This document shows, piece by piece, positions 37,120 through 49,008 of a stretch of 64,000 bases of DNA. The position numbers and the translations under genes are program-made. This stretch comes from Annona cherimola. Its lineage: Eukaryota; Streptophyta; Magnoliopsida; Magnoliales; Annonaceae. The first letter of the stretch is position 1; each line of letters starts with the position of its first letter. Under the pieces are notes generated by a model. The model saw only the letters and a program-made list of their open reading frames with translations, was not told the origin of the DNA and ran no database searches. The stretch spans positions 85,203,221 to 85,267,220 of the forward strand of contig CM059973.1 of NCBI GenBank assembly GCA_030490835.1, read 5' to 3'.

Positions 37120-39779
37120 GTTGACAGGATCAATTAGCTGAAAGCATTTGAGAAATAGTGAAAATGTTCTGATGGGGCTACTCATGTGGCTTCAGAAGCA
37201 CTTCATTGCTTGAATGTCGAAGCTTCTGAACCAGATCCTTTTCCCATCTGCGTTTTTGGGGCGAAGGTGCCCTCATCTTGGCCGGTCTGTTGTAAGCACT
37301 CAGGAGATTCAAAAACCCATGTTAAGGAAAAAAAAAAAAAAAAAAATTGCATGAAAAAAACTGCTGGTTGGGAAGAATGGCTAAGCAGGTCTTTTTGCGG
37401 CCACCGCTTTCTCCACCATCCAGCAGATCAGGAACAGAACATGAGTTGGGTGGGAATACAAAAGAATGGCAGCTTCTCCTGCCACGGCTGTCAACTCATC
37501 GTTCTTCATTCGACGGGCAACGCTATTGCCCAAAGCACAGCATTTGGGGTTTTGTCTTCTGCTAGTGGCGGTAGGGTGTCATAACTGATGTGATATCTTT
37601 ATCTGGTCATGCACTCAAGCACGCTCCACACTCGAATTCTCCAGGCTCATCCTTTGTGAGGTGACATTTAAATTTAATTCACGAATGGGATTCAACCCGA
37701 TATGATTTCAATGGTGGTGGCAATATCAACGTTGATACTTTTTGGACATGCACACATTTCATTGGTACATTGTCCCAGTGCTTCATGTATGGAACCGGTT
37801 GCACTTGACTACGTCATGCTGCCTGTCCTACCTAGCCTAGGTAAGTAACGAACAGTCTATATCAGTTTAGGTGATGGTTATTTCATGCTGTTAGGCTACA
37901 TCATTGTCATCCAAACACCATCCGTATTGGGATAACATTATAAGATAGACTTTTGCCGCTACAGAATGCTAAAAAATGTCTAAGGCTTTTAAGCTGAGCT
38001 GTGGAGGACCATTCACATGGTACATCACGAGCTGAACTTGTTTTTCCGTTGATAACTGCCACTTTGAACGGACATTTGCATGTTGCAACGTTAAGGACTA
38101 GGGGAAGAGAATCTGTAGAACCACTGTATTTCAGCTAGGGCTGAAAAAAAGACTAAATTCCATTTGGCATGCCTCTTCTTGAAAAAAAAAAATCCACGGC
38201 AATGATAACATTCCATTCATGCTTCAATCAAACAGAGATATTCGGCTCCGTCTTTCGATTTGATAGCTCTTTTCCCCTCACTCTCTCTAAAGTTTAATAA
38301 AGGTAACTCAACATTATGATTGAACATTTATTCAAAAAAAAAACAAAAACATTATGATTGGACTGATTAAAGAAAAAACAGCTCATTATCAACATCTTTA
38401 CCTTTGATAGCATAAGCTGATTGCCCAAACAGAGGAGAGATACATAGCTCCTGTTACATCATTCCTTTCCATACATGGGCTTTTTATGCTCATAGCTAAT
38501 TGGTGTCGTCTTTCCCAACGCATGGGAAGATCTTTCAGAGAGGAAAATGCATTCCCGAAAAAGAACTAACCAGAATACATTTTAGGAGAAATTTCTTGAT
38601 CTATTCCCACATCTCACTGCCATTGAATGATACAATTAGTACAAAACCTAGAGGAAAAATTCCGAGAAAACTACCACATGGATTTGTATGTCATGCATGA
38701 TAAGAATCTCAAATGAACAACTACAGTCACCAGGAGTCGTATGTGCAAGAATAATCATGGGTGTAGAAAAGCCCAATGCGAGAACCACAATGTTAGCGAC
38801 AATGCTGCCTGCCTGCCACAAAAAAAAAAAAAAATAAATAAATAAAAGCAGCCAAATCAAAATTCAAAGGCAGACACAAAAGAACACCATAAAAAAATTT
38901 CTCAAAAAATTTAATATTTCAAAACTAATAATGAAATCCTCATGTTCTTGAGAGTGTCTAGCTGGCACCACTCAGTACCCATAGAGAGGGGCAACAACTT
39001 TCCATTGATGTCATAAATCCCAGTCTTGTCCAAACATGTTCAGAATCCTAATGTCAGTCATTTTGTTAGAAACGTTTGTATTTGTCTCCACTGTTTATTT
39101 TTGGAGGTAACAATTAAAAGAAGGCAAAATGTTTCTTGCCTGACAAATTTATGAGGCATGCTAAATGGAACCCTATCAAACCCACAATATGTAAGAGAAC
39201 TTTAGTCTATACCATACATAAACATCAGGACATATCCCATCATCTTAGTTGGTAAAGAAAGGCAAAATACCATCTACTAAAGCATACAGATGAAAAAAAT
39301 AGCCTCCAGAAAAGAAATCGTTTGACATGGTGAAAAAGAATTTCATCTTACTTCTGAAAGCCATCAATGCTCAGGTCCCTCCACCTGCTTTGCCCGCAAT
39401 TGTTGTTTTCTGATAGTATTGAATAAAAATCAGTATGGCAATTTCCAAAAGACATGCTGTTTTAGACAACACTTCCTTCTTGAATTGGAACTCATGCTAA
39501 TCACAATAATTTGCTGGATAGCACCAACATGCCATAAATACTTGGACAAAGCTGATGTTTATCTGGCCAGGAACATTCTGAACAAACTGATCCAGAAACC
39601 ACAAAAATTGGTTATTTAGGTGTGGTTGTCATCAAGGAAAAAGGAAAAAAACTTCTCCACCTCTTTCTTCGACCCTTGCGATAAGACTAGATATGTTAAT
39701 TACCCTACTTTTTCCATTATTATTTATATTTTCAATCTTTTCTACAAAAAAATAATTTTTCCTACAATTAAACACCGCG
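37120..39779. other. intergenic stretch between the PP2C and MOS11-like genes
   Basis: No gene. The 132-codon frame at 37186-37584 (+) is featureless. The remainder is ordinary AT-rich DNA with several A runs (37329, 38181, 38819). Confidence 0.4.
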
Positions 39780-39960
39780 CCCCCCCCCCCCCCCCCCCCC
39801 CCCCCACCTTTTCTAAAAACACCCACACACCCCCAACCATCACCACCAATTTTTTTTTTCTTTCTTTCTTTCTTTTTTCCCTCCTCATTACACCCCCCAC
39901 ACCTACACACACCCAACCATCACCGCCAAAACTTTTTTCCTCCTCATTACCAAACTCACG
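39780..39960. repeat. 26-C run with a C/A- and C/T-rich imperfect duplication
   Basis: An unbroken run of 26 C lies at 39780-39805. It is followed by CACACCCCCAACCATCACC, a T run and CTTT repeats, and TCCCTCCTCATTAC; then a second, similar unit (CACACCCAACCATCACCGCC, T run, TTCCTCCTCATTACC). The region is almost free of G on this strand. The 157-codon frame across it is an artefact of composition. Confidence 0.75.
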
Positions 39961-40110
39961 CATTGTTCAAACATTTCTTCAAGCGAAAAAATGGCTATCT
40001 TGTTTCCACATCCTTTTAAAAAGCCAGCAATCAGTCGGTCAGAAGCATCAAGACCAGATGAACTTCAAGCTACATCCTAGGATATGTGGATAATTATATA
40101 TGCTCTTTCC

Positions 40111-43100
40111 CTACTGAAACTCAAGATAGTTGGTGGACAGCACGATAACCTGCTCATCGGCCTTGCCATTTGTTTGTGTTGAATTGGCAGCTGAGGTTTG
40201 CGAAAATCTGAAAAGCAAGACGAAACTGGTAAATCTGAAGGGAAAACATAAGACGTTTATGGCGAGAAAATCTTTATTTACTTTCTCACCTAATTGCTCT
40301 TGCTTTCCTTTTTTCTTCTTCCGCAGAGTCTGATTTGGAATTTCCAGCAAATCTAGCTAAACGAGCTTTCTTCTTGGCTTCCTCATCATTCTCAAAATGA
40401 GCAGTGAGCCCAAATCTGAGGATCAGAAGAAGAAGAAGAATGAGAGGAGTACACCAGTTTATAAGAACAAAACTAGGCTAAGAAAAAGCATGTAGAATGT
40501 TGCACAAGTGTCTGAAACAGAAACCTCTTTGCCCGATCCTTTCTTTTTTGCTCCTCTGATTTCTTGGATTCTTCTAATCCATGTACTGTAGGCCCAGTGC
40601 CAAACCTGCCAATTCTTCTGTTGTCAATTCTTGCAATAAATATCTATGCAATGGGTAAATAACCTGATCTTCCAGCTATAAAGAGACTTTCACTGCCAGT
40701 CACATCGGCACCTAGTAAAGTAATGAGTTGCAACACCAGAAAGTCTTATATCACACTGAAGTTGCAAGTTCAACACGTAAGGCAATCTGGTTAATTCATT
40801 AGAACGGTAATAAGAAAGATCAAATAATAAACTCAAACTTATTTGGTGAAGTTAAAAATTGTGGTCATGAACTAATTGAAACAATTGTAGTTCTTAGGGC
40901 ATGCCATCACTTAGCCATCAACCAACACTCAACATCCAAGCTAAAAATACCCATATGTAGATCGTTGACACATGTTCACGTAGAGAACCTAGAAAAAAAG
41001 AAAAGCTATCATCAACTGGCTCGCCAATGGATCTGACAAGTTTGCAGCACTTGTATCAATGTGCAAGCACTCATTCCTACTAAATAAACATTAAGGTTAA
41101 GATTTTGAACCATGGAGAATACTTCGGCCTGGATCCTTCGGGAATAATCTTTTCCAAATGATTAAATTTTCTTCAACGTTCAATATCAGAACAATAATGT
41201 GGCCAATCTTCCATTTGTTGTGATATGTTCAGCATTCGTTCACCAACAGAAAAATCTGTCTACTTCAGCCACGTGAATTCAAAGCAAATAGTAATCAAAT
41301 GCAATCATCTCAACTTCCCATCAACACAACCAAGCTAGATTGAATAGAAAGACTAAAAAACTTATTGAGGAACATGAGAATTTAAGAATTTAGCACCATG
41401 CAAAAATGCAACCAATAATCTCACCTCATAAATGCATTTTGCATTTATTCTTGTATTTTTAACAATTACATCTTTATAATCTTATAAAAGAAAACCCCAA
41501 ATACCCAGACCCTACTACGTCACAAATGAATGCAAGACAAAATGGTACAATCAAACCATTCTTTTGAACCTTGTTTAACAGTGCAAATATTTCCCACAAC
41601 AATGATAAATGCCAAATCAATTTAGATTCAATTGCGTCAATCATATAAAAAGGGGATAATTTATTATTTTCTATTAACATATTTATGGTTTCCCTTTGCA
41701 TCAGTGTATATTGAACAGAAATACGTTGCAATTCTTATTCCATTTACGAGTCCACATTTCATCATCTGACTAAACAAACAAAAATACATCGACTGAGAGA
41801 TTATGAGGAAAAACTAAAAAAGACCCCTTCCCCAATCACAGTCCCTCATGTGATCATGATCTAGGTTGTATCATGTTATCCAATCAAATTCTCTTGAATC
41901 ATAGGGGTTGGCTAAAGCTACTCAACAAGACCATTCAATATCTCAATAGTTTCCATGAGCACAAATTAACCTTTTAATACAATGATTCTTTCACAAAATA
42001 ATCCATAATTTTCACGTTTACTAGTTCTATCCTACTGTTTTATCAGTTCTCCATCTTTGGGACTCCATTCCACAATGATATACATCCATTATAACTGTCA
42101 CAGTTGATATGAAGATTAGGCCATTGACAAACCCCGTCAATAAAAAAAGAATAAGATGAAATGTTCAAACAGACATTTATTCATTACAACTAATAAGATA
42201 CAAAAGCGGAGAGTCCATTGAACGAACCCTTGACTCCACACAAAGAATTCGGAAAAAAACTGCTCATTTTTCTCCGGAATGAGATATATTCAACAGAACC
42301 AGGGAAATAATTAAAAACATAAGGTTGAACATTTCCTAAATTACTTCATCACATATAAAGATAAGAAAACTCATTTCTGCAGCCTAGCACTTCATGATCT
42401 TGATCAAATTGGAAGGACAACTAGTCTTCTTCATGATTCGTCCAAGTATCTTAGCAATTGACTGTCTGTCCTGGCAACAAACAGCCAAGGACTTTCCAAC
42501 TAGCATTGATAGGTCGGCCAAAAGCTAGAACATGGTTGTTCCTAGAGCATATTATGAGTTTGGACTGGCATTGTGGATCTAGCAAAAAATGGGGATTTTG
42601 TTTTGGAAGGAAACGTGTGATAGCATGAACAAGTGCACCAGATGGGAGAGAAAAACAGAGTAAATGCTTAAGAATCCCAGACCTAAATTTCACTACAGAA
42701 AACTGTTCCTGATGGGCATGAAGATGAACCCAAATAGTTGGGATCAAGTATTTTCAGCTTGAATATAAATAATGGACTTCACCAGGATATTTTAACAGGA
42801 GAAATAATGTGTGATGCGTATTTGTAACCATGCAACAGAAACAAACACTTCCACAGTTCAATCATAGAGGAAATGAAATCTAGAGTATTTTTTAGGGTAG
42901 TGTCGTATGATGCGGTCATCTAATTAAAACCTCAACAACGGCCATGGCTTTCAGCTTTCACTAAATCATAAATGGGACTCAATCAGAACCCCTCTGCTTT
43001 ATCAGTTGTGGAACACTGGGAACGAGAAAAAGATAAAAACCAAAAAAAGAAGTCGAGATTGAACATGCCCATAGCTAAATTTATTCAGTTCCTAAACTTC

Positions 43101-44117
43101 ATATCAACCAATCCATCGTTTCAATCATTCAACTGGTTGGATGTTCTGTAATGAAAGCTCGCAGAGATAGACCACTGTCCGCAGAAGAAAAGAGTAACAG
43201 AGTAAGCACTCCAAATCAACTCGTCCCCAAGAAAGAGCCCACATAAGTTTCTTACGGGGTATTTTACTTTATATAACGGACTTTCAGTGAGACTGTTGTG
43301 CTGCTTTTGATCACAAATGTCATGGTGGGAAATGCTTCAATTGATAAACAAATAGTAGGCCAAGCCTGGTGTGGGTATATGCAGCAGACTGCAAAAACTG
43401 TGTAGGAGTTGCCTAGTTCAAGAAATCTCTAAAAGCGCAAGAAGAATACTTCGAAAGGTATGGTTAAAATCCGAAAAAGTCAGTGATAAGGGTAGCATGT
43501 GGAAAATTAGATTCAAGCAACTGACATCAGATAATCAAGATGATGCTCGATGAGATGAGAGAGACGACAAAAAACAACTTGATGTTATGCATGCGTGCAT
43601 GCACCCATTGGATGGCCTATCGCTTACAACCCATGGGTCTCATTTACTTCATCTGCCATCCACATGGGACGGATGCGAGCAAAGAAAGTCAGGAGACTTA
43701 AAAAGCTGTCCCTAGAGCGTAAAGAATCGGAAAAAGATCTCCCGGAGAAGCAAACATTTGAGCCCTAGAAGGCGATTTCAGTAGCCGAGGGGCCTCGAAT
43801 GAGGACGCGCACCTTTCAGCCCGGGAGCTCCGCTTCTCTTCTTCCGAGAGTTGGACAGGCATGCCGAAGCGCTCGGCGCGGCGCTTCTTCTTCTGGAGAT
43901 CGGAAGTAGGGGTTGGAGGAGGAGATCCAACGGCTTCGGACGGATTGGGAGGCTTGTCATCGGTAGCTTCGGCTTCTTGCCCTTGGTCCTTGTGAGGGTT
44001 TTCTGAAATGGGGGCCGCGACCGCCGCAATTTCGGGAGGGTTTTGATGGGGGTTTTGCAGTGTTTCTTGGGGCTGGGGCATGTCGGTGTCATTGGGCTTC
44101 TGCAGCTCCATCGCCAT
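40111..44117 (-). CDS. MOS11: MOS11-like mRNA export protein (CIP29/SARNP relative)
   Basis: MOS11 of Arabidopsis is a nuclear protein needed for mRNA export and for signalling through an autoactive immune receptor; its human relative CIP29/SARNP binds the TREX export complex. Exons (transcript order): 44117-43813, 40605-40525, 40415-40290, 40207-40111; GT-AG and in phase, 202 aa. The N-terminus is rich in Pro/Gln/Glu (about residues 1-75). After that come four copies of the family's basic repeat around an RFG/RFS turn: KKKRRAERFGMPVQLSEEEK, then AERFGTG, AKRFGLTAH, ARFAG and AIRFSQTS, each preceded by charged helices. The start is the first of two near ATGs (44117, 44111). Intron 1 is 3.2 kb without recognised repeats. 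The gene converges on the PP2C gene. Confidence 0.87.
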
Positions 44118-44179
44118 TTGCTCTCTTCTCGATCTAGAGCCTAGGCTGCTATGCTTGAGTCTGGACCGTACAGAGGAGA

Positions 44180-44207
44180 GGAAGGAAGGAAGGAAGGAAG
44201 GAAGGAA
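44180..44207. repeat. (GGAA)7 microsatellite in the MOS11-like leader or promoter
   Basis: Seven GGAA units about 65 bases upstream of the MOS11-like ATG; on the transcript strand it is a TTCC tract. Confidence 0.85.
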
Positions 44208-44298
44208 GCAGCAGAAGAGCTAGGAAAGAGAAGATATTGCTTTGTCTGGGTATAAATTACGAGGTTACGTTATATTGGCATAACTTCCTTAAATCATA

Positions 44299-44619
44299 GG
44301 GGGTGTTTTGTAAACTATAAAACTTTTCAATCCAAATTCAATCCAAAACCCTCTTTGCCAATATTATATATTTTTAAATTATTTTTCATATTTTTCTGTA
44401 CAATTATTTTACTTTTCAATAATTTTTATATAATTATCTTTATAATTATCTTATTTTTCAATCATATACAAATGCTCATATATCTAAGTTATCTATTTTA
44501 ACTTTATTCTCTTTACTCATCATATTTACCTCTATCATATTACGTCATTTTCTATCAATTTAAAAAATTGAATAGAAAAAAAATTTCATCAAAAATTCTA
44601 TTATTTACCAAACACACTC
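44299..44619. mobile_element. Tourist-like MITE, copy 7 (diverged)
   Basis: Left GGGGGTGTTTTGTAAAC, right TTACCAAACACACTC, with family words CTTTATTCTCTTTACTCATC and TCATATTACGTCATTTTC. TTA follows the right end, but the left flank (ATA) does not match exactly. It lies close upstream of the MOS11-like gene. Confidence 0.65.
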
Positions 44620-44689
44620 TTAATATATTATTTGAAATAAGATCAATATTGGTGTATATTTTACATACTGATACATAATGTTATATACA

Positions 44690-45055
44690 TGAGTCTTGTT
44701 TCAATGCATCCCAATGTATTGAAATTTTTAATTTTTAAAAATCAGTTCTTTTATTTTTTAAAATTTTTTATAAATTTTATCTAGATGTATTTAATTTATG
44801 CATTAAGTGATATCATTTTTAAAAATATACATAAATATTTTTATTTTTAAATAGGATATTTTAGTAATTTAAAAATATTTTAAAAATAAAAAATACGACT
44901 CTCTAAAAATTATAAACTTGAATTATAGATTAAATACACATGTATAAATCAATCAAAAAATAATTTTATTAAAAATAAAAAATGAGTTTTTCCCACATAT
45001 ACTAAAATTTTAATGGAATGCATTGGGATGCATTAAAATATTATATCATATATAT
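44690..45055. repeat. foldback-core element with ATGCATCCCAATG ends
   Basis: Left TTTCAATGCATCCCAATG opposes right CATTGGGATGCATTAAAA. Inside is the shared core: TAGATGTATTTAATTTATGC, ATATACATAAATATTTTTAT, ATTTTAGTAATTTAAAAA and the reverse. The ends differ from those of the 23248 and 20040 elements although the core is alike. Confidence 0.6.
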
Positions 45056-45059
45056 TAGA

Positions 45060-45895
45060 GTCATATTTCAATGCATCCGATGCAATAAAATTTTAATATA
45101 CTAGTGTGAAAAATTTATTTTTAAATATTTTTATAAAACTATTAATTGTATTTAACTTGTACATTAAGTTTTACTATTTTTGGAGATGTGCGTAAATATA
45201 TTTGATTTTTTAAAAAAAAGGTATTTTAGCAATTTAAAAATGAGTAAAACTCTATATTTTTAAAAATAAAAAATATATATACACATCTCAAAAAATGATA
45301 AAACTTAGTTATAGATATAATATATCTACATTAACAATTTTATTAAAAAATTTCAATTGTGAATTCCTTATATGTTCACGAATTTTACTGATAATTCCAT
45401 TTATACCTATGAATTTTTAAAATTTTCTCCCGTACCTATGAATTTTTAATTTCACTTATATCGTTAAGGATCCGTTAAAAAGCCGTTAACTCTTTGAAAA
45501 ATGATGAATATGCTCATCTTTAATTATGATTTTATAATTAAAAATTCATGTTATAATGAATTTTTAGTAATTCTACAACTATAAAATGATATACTATTTG
45601 AAAATGAATCTTTAACTTTAAGCAAAACAAAAATTACATTAAAGCTTGGGCATATTTCTCATTTTACAATGGGGCTAACCACCATTTTAATGGATCCCTA
45701 ATGGCATAAATATAAGTGTAATTAGGATGGAGTTTCGTAAGTATGAGATAAATTTTTGAAAATTAATGGATATTAGTGAAATTAGGAGTAAAATTCGTGA
45801 ACATATATGGAATTTGCCCCAAAAATTTTAAAAATTAAGTTTTGCAGAAAGTGCATTGAAATTTCCATACATCAAGATGCATTCGAAATGCTATT
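45060..45895. repeat. second foldback-core element, split by a MULE-type MITE
   Basis: Left TTTCAATGCATCCGATGC; core ACTATTAATTGTATTTAAC and GGTATTTTAGCAATTTAAAA with inverse. The right end resumes after the insertion at 45821 with AAGTGCATTGAAATTTCC and ends near CAAGATGCATTCGAAATG. It lies next to its sister element at 44690-45055. Confidence 0.5.
45355..45820. mobile_element. MULE-type MITE, copy A
   Basis: The arms are inverted copies: left TGAATTCCTTATATGTTCAC, right the inverse of CAAATTCCATATATGTTCAC, each followed by repeats of ACCTATGAATTTTTA-like units. The flanks AAAAATTTC (45346-45354) and AAAAATTTT (45821-45829) form a 9-base duplication with one mismatch. A related copy lies at 57668-58180. 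Confidence 0.6.
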
Positions 45896-46760
45896 CTATA
45901 TATTAATCAGTTTTTTCTTTTTCCTTTTTGTTTTTGCAATGAGCTGCGAGGATAACAAACTATTAGCAACAAAAGGTTGGAGGATTAAAGAAAGCAAAAT
46001 TTGAAATTATAAAGTTATCGAGTGTATCAAATTTCAAAATTTTATTTGAAAGTTTGTTTTAAAAGGGAGAAGCTCGAATGAAAAAAAGCCTAAATTGGAA
46101 ATTAAGGCTAAATCCCTAGAATTGTCTAAACTATAGAATTTTATGTAAAATTCCTCATCAAAATATCTAATTTAAAGTATTCTTATTTAAAATTCTGTTC
46201 CAAAAAATCTAGTTTTGACGAAAATAGAAACGAAACATAAATATAAACCCAAGAAAAATGTCAAAAATAAAAATCATAGAAATATTTTAATATTTAGCAG
46301 ATTACTGGAATTTATTCTTCGAATAGCTTCGAGATGGTGAAATGGAATGTCAAAAAGACAAGAAAATTAGGAGAGGAGAAAGTATTGCTGCGCATTGGGA
46401 TGCGTAAATATTGAAAACAAAAAATTAAAAGACTAGGTCCAAAAGAGTAAGGTTTTTTATGTATTGAAAATAAATTTTTTTTTTGGAGGATGGAAAAGGT
46501 TTCGTGAGAAGTGATTTTAGATTATTTAATACACTTGAGAGTGAATATTTAACTTTTCAAAATCTGAAAATAAATATACAAAATTTTCCAAAATGTGTGA
46601 AAAATACAAACTAATTTATATGTTAATTGCTGAATGGTTTAGCTAAATTAAAAAAAGTAACCGGTTGTGGTATAAGACAATAATTAATCTAAGAAATTTT
46701 CCCATGCGATGATTCTTCAATTTCGTCATTTTCACTTATTTCTACTTATATTTTCAGTTA
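45896..46760. other. gene-free AT-rich stretch
   Basis: No gene and no clear repeat boundary. Words near 46510-46620 (ATTATTTAATACACTTGAGAG, GAAAATAAATATAC) suggest a decayed foldback-core copy. Confidence 0.3.
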
Positions 46761-47029
46761 TTGGTGTGTTTTTCATTTTGATAAACTTTTCAATTTTAAA
46801 ATTTTCATTCTATATAATTATCTTATTTTCTAATCATTTCTTTATATTTTTCAAAATAACTATTCTATTTTTCAATCATTTCTCCACAATTACCTTATCT
46901 ATTTTAAATTTATTTTCTTTATTCTTAATCATTACCCTCATCATATTACATCACTTTTTCTCATTTCAAAACCTTTACTTCAAAATTTTTTTATTCAAGT
47001 GTTTTAAAAGTTTAAATATCAAATACACA
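46761..47029. mobile_element. Tourist-like MITE, copy 8
   Basis: Left TTGGTGTGTTTTTC, right AAATACACA, with TTA at 46758-46760 and 47030-47032. Internal TTTTCAATCATTTCTCCAC and TCATATTACATCACTTTTTC match the family. The 114-codon frame across it is not a gene. Confidence 0.65.
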
Positions 47030-47121
47030 TTATATCTTATTGTATCCATTTGATATCTGTGCTTCCTTGGTGACTGGGAAAGCACATCAATGACAGGGAA
47101 TGGAAATGTATATGTACGGTT

Positions 47122-47171
47122 AAGAATTAGATCTTTATCAAAAAAAAAAAAAAAAAAAAAAAGAATTAGAT
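47122..47171. repeat. poly(A) insertion flanked by an 11-bp direct repeat
   Basis: AAGAATTAGAT at 47122-47132 and again at 47161-47171 enclose CTTTATC plus an A run of about 21. This is what a tiny, 5'-truncated retro-insertion would leave; replication slippage is the alternative. Confidence 0.4.
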
Positions 47172-47829
47172 TTTTCGCATGCATATTCTTGCAAAAAGCA
47201 CGTCCTTGACCAATACTGTAATCCAAGTGTGTAAAAGTTAGTTTATTTTAGCAAAATTTAGAATCCTTCTTTCTATTTCTTTTAAAATTATCGACAGATG
47301 TCATCCCTAATTTCTATTTTAGATTTTTATTTCTTAGTTTCTCCTCCTTTTTACAAAGTTATCGGCTTAACATTTGATCCGAATTCAGCAAAATAACACC
47401 CTACATGAAAATCTTGTGAGCTTTTTTTGTGAAAAATCTAAGCATTTTATGTTTAAGAGATCGCCTATCAATAAAGATTTCAACATAGGTCCCAAAACAC
47501 CCGAAAATCGAAATCATCTGGCCGTCGCAAAGGGAGATCTACAAATAAATGTCGAAGTTTGCAGCAGTGTATGAATTGTGTATCGGCATGAGCTGATGAG
47601 CAGGATACCCCATTGGAATTACATTGATCTTGGGCTGATATTAATAAGAATAACTACGAAATTCTACTTTCAAGTTTCAATTGCAATTGCTTACGACTTC
47701 CACGCAAAATTGTAATTGTAATTCAATTAAATGTGGCATCTAAAAAATAATAATGCTGATTTGTTAAACTAATAACTTGCGCACCTGAATGGGATTATTC
47801 TTAAAATAATAATAATAACACGATTGAAA

Positions 47830-48071
47830 GATTTTCATTTATTACAGAAAAAGAAGTTACAAACTCAAGCTTCAAAATACAATAACATGCACATGGTGGA
47901 AAGGACGCAACACAAAGCAGGCATCTAACGTTTCTCCATACCGATTTTCTCAACAAATCATTTCACGGAAGACTTGAGAGGCTAAGTAACCAGCAGCACA
48001 AGTTTTCGGGCAAGCTCGTTGTTATTCAAATTTTACATCTCTTCAGCAATTCGAACTTTAAAAGCATGAAC
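47830..48071 (-). other. probable last, non-coding exon of the phototropin gene
   Basis: On the minus strand an acceptor (GCGCAG|G) at 48074-48072 opens a moderate-GC stretch that runs to a poly(A) signal. It pairs with a donor (CAG|GTTCTG) three bases after the phototropin stop, giving a 3' UTR intron 48072-49005. A short open frame at its start (VHAFKVRIAEEM, then stop) would not be in the main protein. This is a prediction from splice signals only. Confidence 0.5.
47838..47843 (-). terminator. candidate poly(A) signal of the phototropin gene
   Basis: AATAAA on the minus strand, about 230 bases into the predicted last exon and preceded by T-rich DNA. Confidence 0.45.
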
Positions 48072-48129
48072 CTGCGCAATAAAATGTGAAATAAAAAATT
48101 AGTATGGAGAATGGATTTATACTTGTGTA

Positions 48130-48480
48130 ATGGATTTATATTTGTGAAATTTTTTAATGTGCCCGTGTGCAAAACTCATTTTTTAATTTTTCTTTTTGAA
48201 TTTTTTTATAAAACTATTTATCTGAGTGTATTTAATTTATAAATCAAGTTTTACCGTTTTTAGAAATGCATTTATATTTTTTAAAAAAACAAAGGATTTT
48301 TAGTAATCTTAAATGACTAAAATATCCCTTTTTTAAAAATAATATATACATACATCTTCGAAAATGGTAAATTTTAATTATATAGGTTAAATACATTAGA
48401 TTAATAAATTTATTAAAAAAATTCAAAAAAAGATTAAAAAAAAAAAGTTTTGCACCCAGATGCATTGAAACAAGACTCTT
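48130..48480. repeat. foldback-core element with GCAAAAC ends
   Basis: Left GTGCAAAACTCATTTTTTAA opposes right AAAAAAAGTTTTGCAC. Core: GAGTGTATTTAATTTATAAA, TCAAGTTTTACCGTTTTTAG and ATTTTTAGTAATCTTAAATG, with inverse copies after 48310. It abuts Tourist copy 9. It lies in the predicted 3' UTR intron of the phototropin gene. Confidence 0.6.
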
Positions 48481-48488
48481 TATACTTA

Positions 48489-48763
48489 GGGTGTGTTTGT
48501 TTAGAGTAAAAAAGTATCAACTAAAACTTTTCAATCTCCATAATTACTCTATTTTTTAATTATTTTTCACATTTTTCTATATAAACTACCCTACTTTTCA
48601 ATCATTTCTACACAACTACCCATACAACTAACTTATTTATTTTAACTTTATTCTCTTTACTCCTCATCATTACTTCTATTATATCACATCACTTTTTATT
48701 GATTTGACAACTTCTACTCCAAAAACTTTTCATCAAAAGTTTTACCTCCAACCAAACACACCC
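48489..48763. mobile_element. Tourist-like MITE, copy 9
   Basis: Ends GGGTGTGTTTG / CCAACCAAACACACCC with TTA at 48486-48488 and 48764-48766. One of the best preserved copies. Confidence 0.85.
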
Positions 48764-49008
48764 TTAATCTATGATAGATTGGAAGATACTTGACATTGAA
48801 ACAAGACTCTTTATACTCAACCTGTAATAGATTGTAAGATACTTCATAATACAAAAGGCGTACATTCTAGTAGAAACAGCAGCGAAGTACTATTTACTTG
48901 TTAAATAACTACATTTAAATAGTTTATTCTTAATTAATTTACTAACTCCATATTAAAAAAAACTTCAAGAATGCTAAAATAATCAGTTTGCCCACGTGAC
49001 AGAACCTG

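Noticed and set aside
37186..37584. 132-codon frame after the hAT-like element
   Set aside because: No recognisable domain, contains a lysine run from an A tract, no splice partners seen.
39620..40093. 157-codon plus-strand frame and its minus-strand counterparts
   Set aside because: Open only because of the C run and C/T-rich repeat; poly-Pro or poly-Gly products.
43698..43812. Continuation of the first MOS11-like exon to a stop at 43698
   Set aside because: After 43813 the frame loses the RFG repeat; a donor there restores it through the exon at 40605-40525.
46709..47053. 114-codon frame rich in Phe and Ile
   Set aside because: Falls almost wholly within Tourist copy 8.
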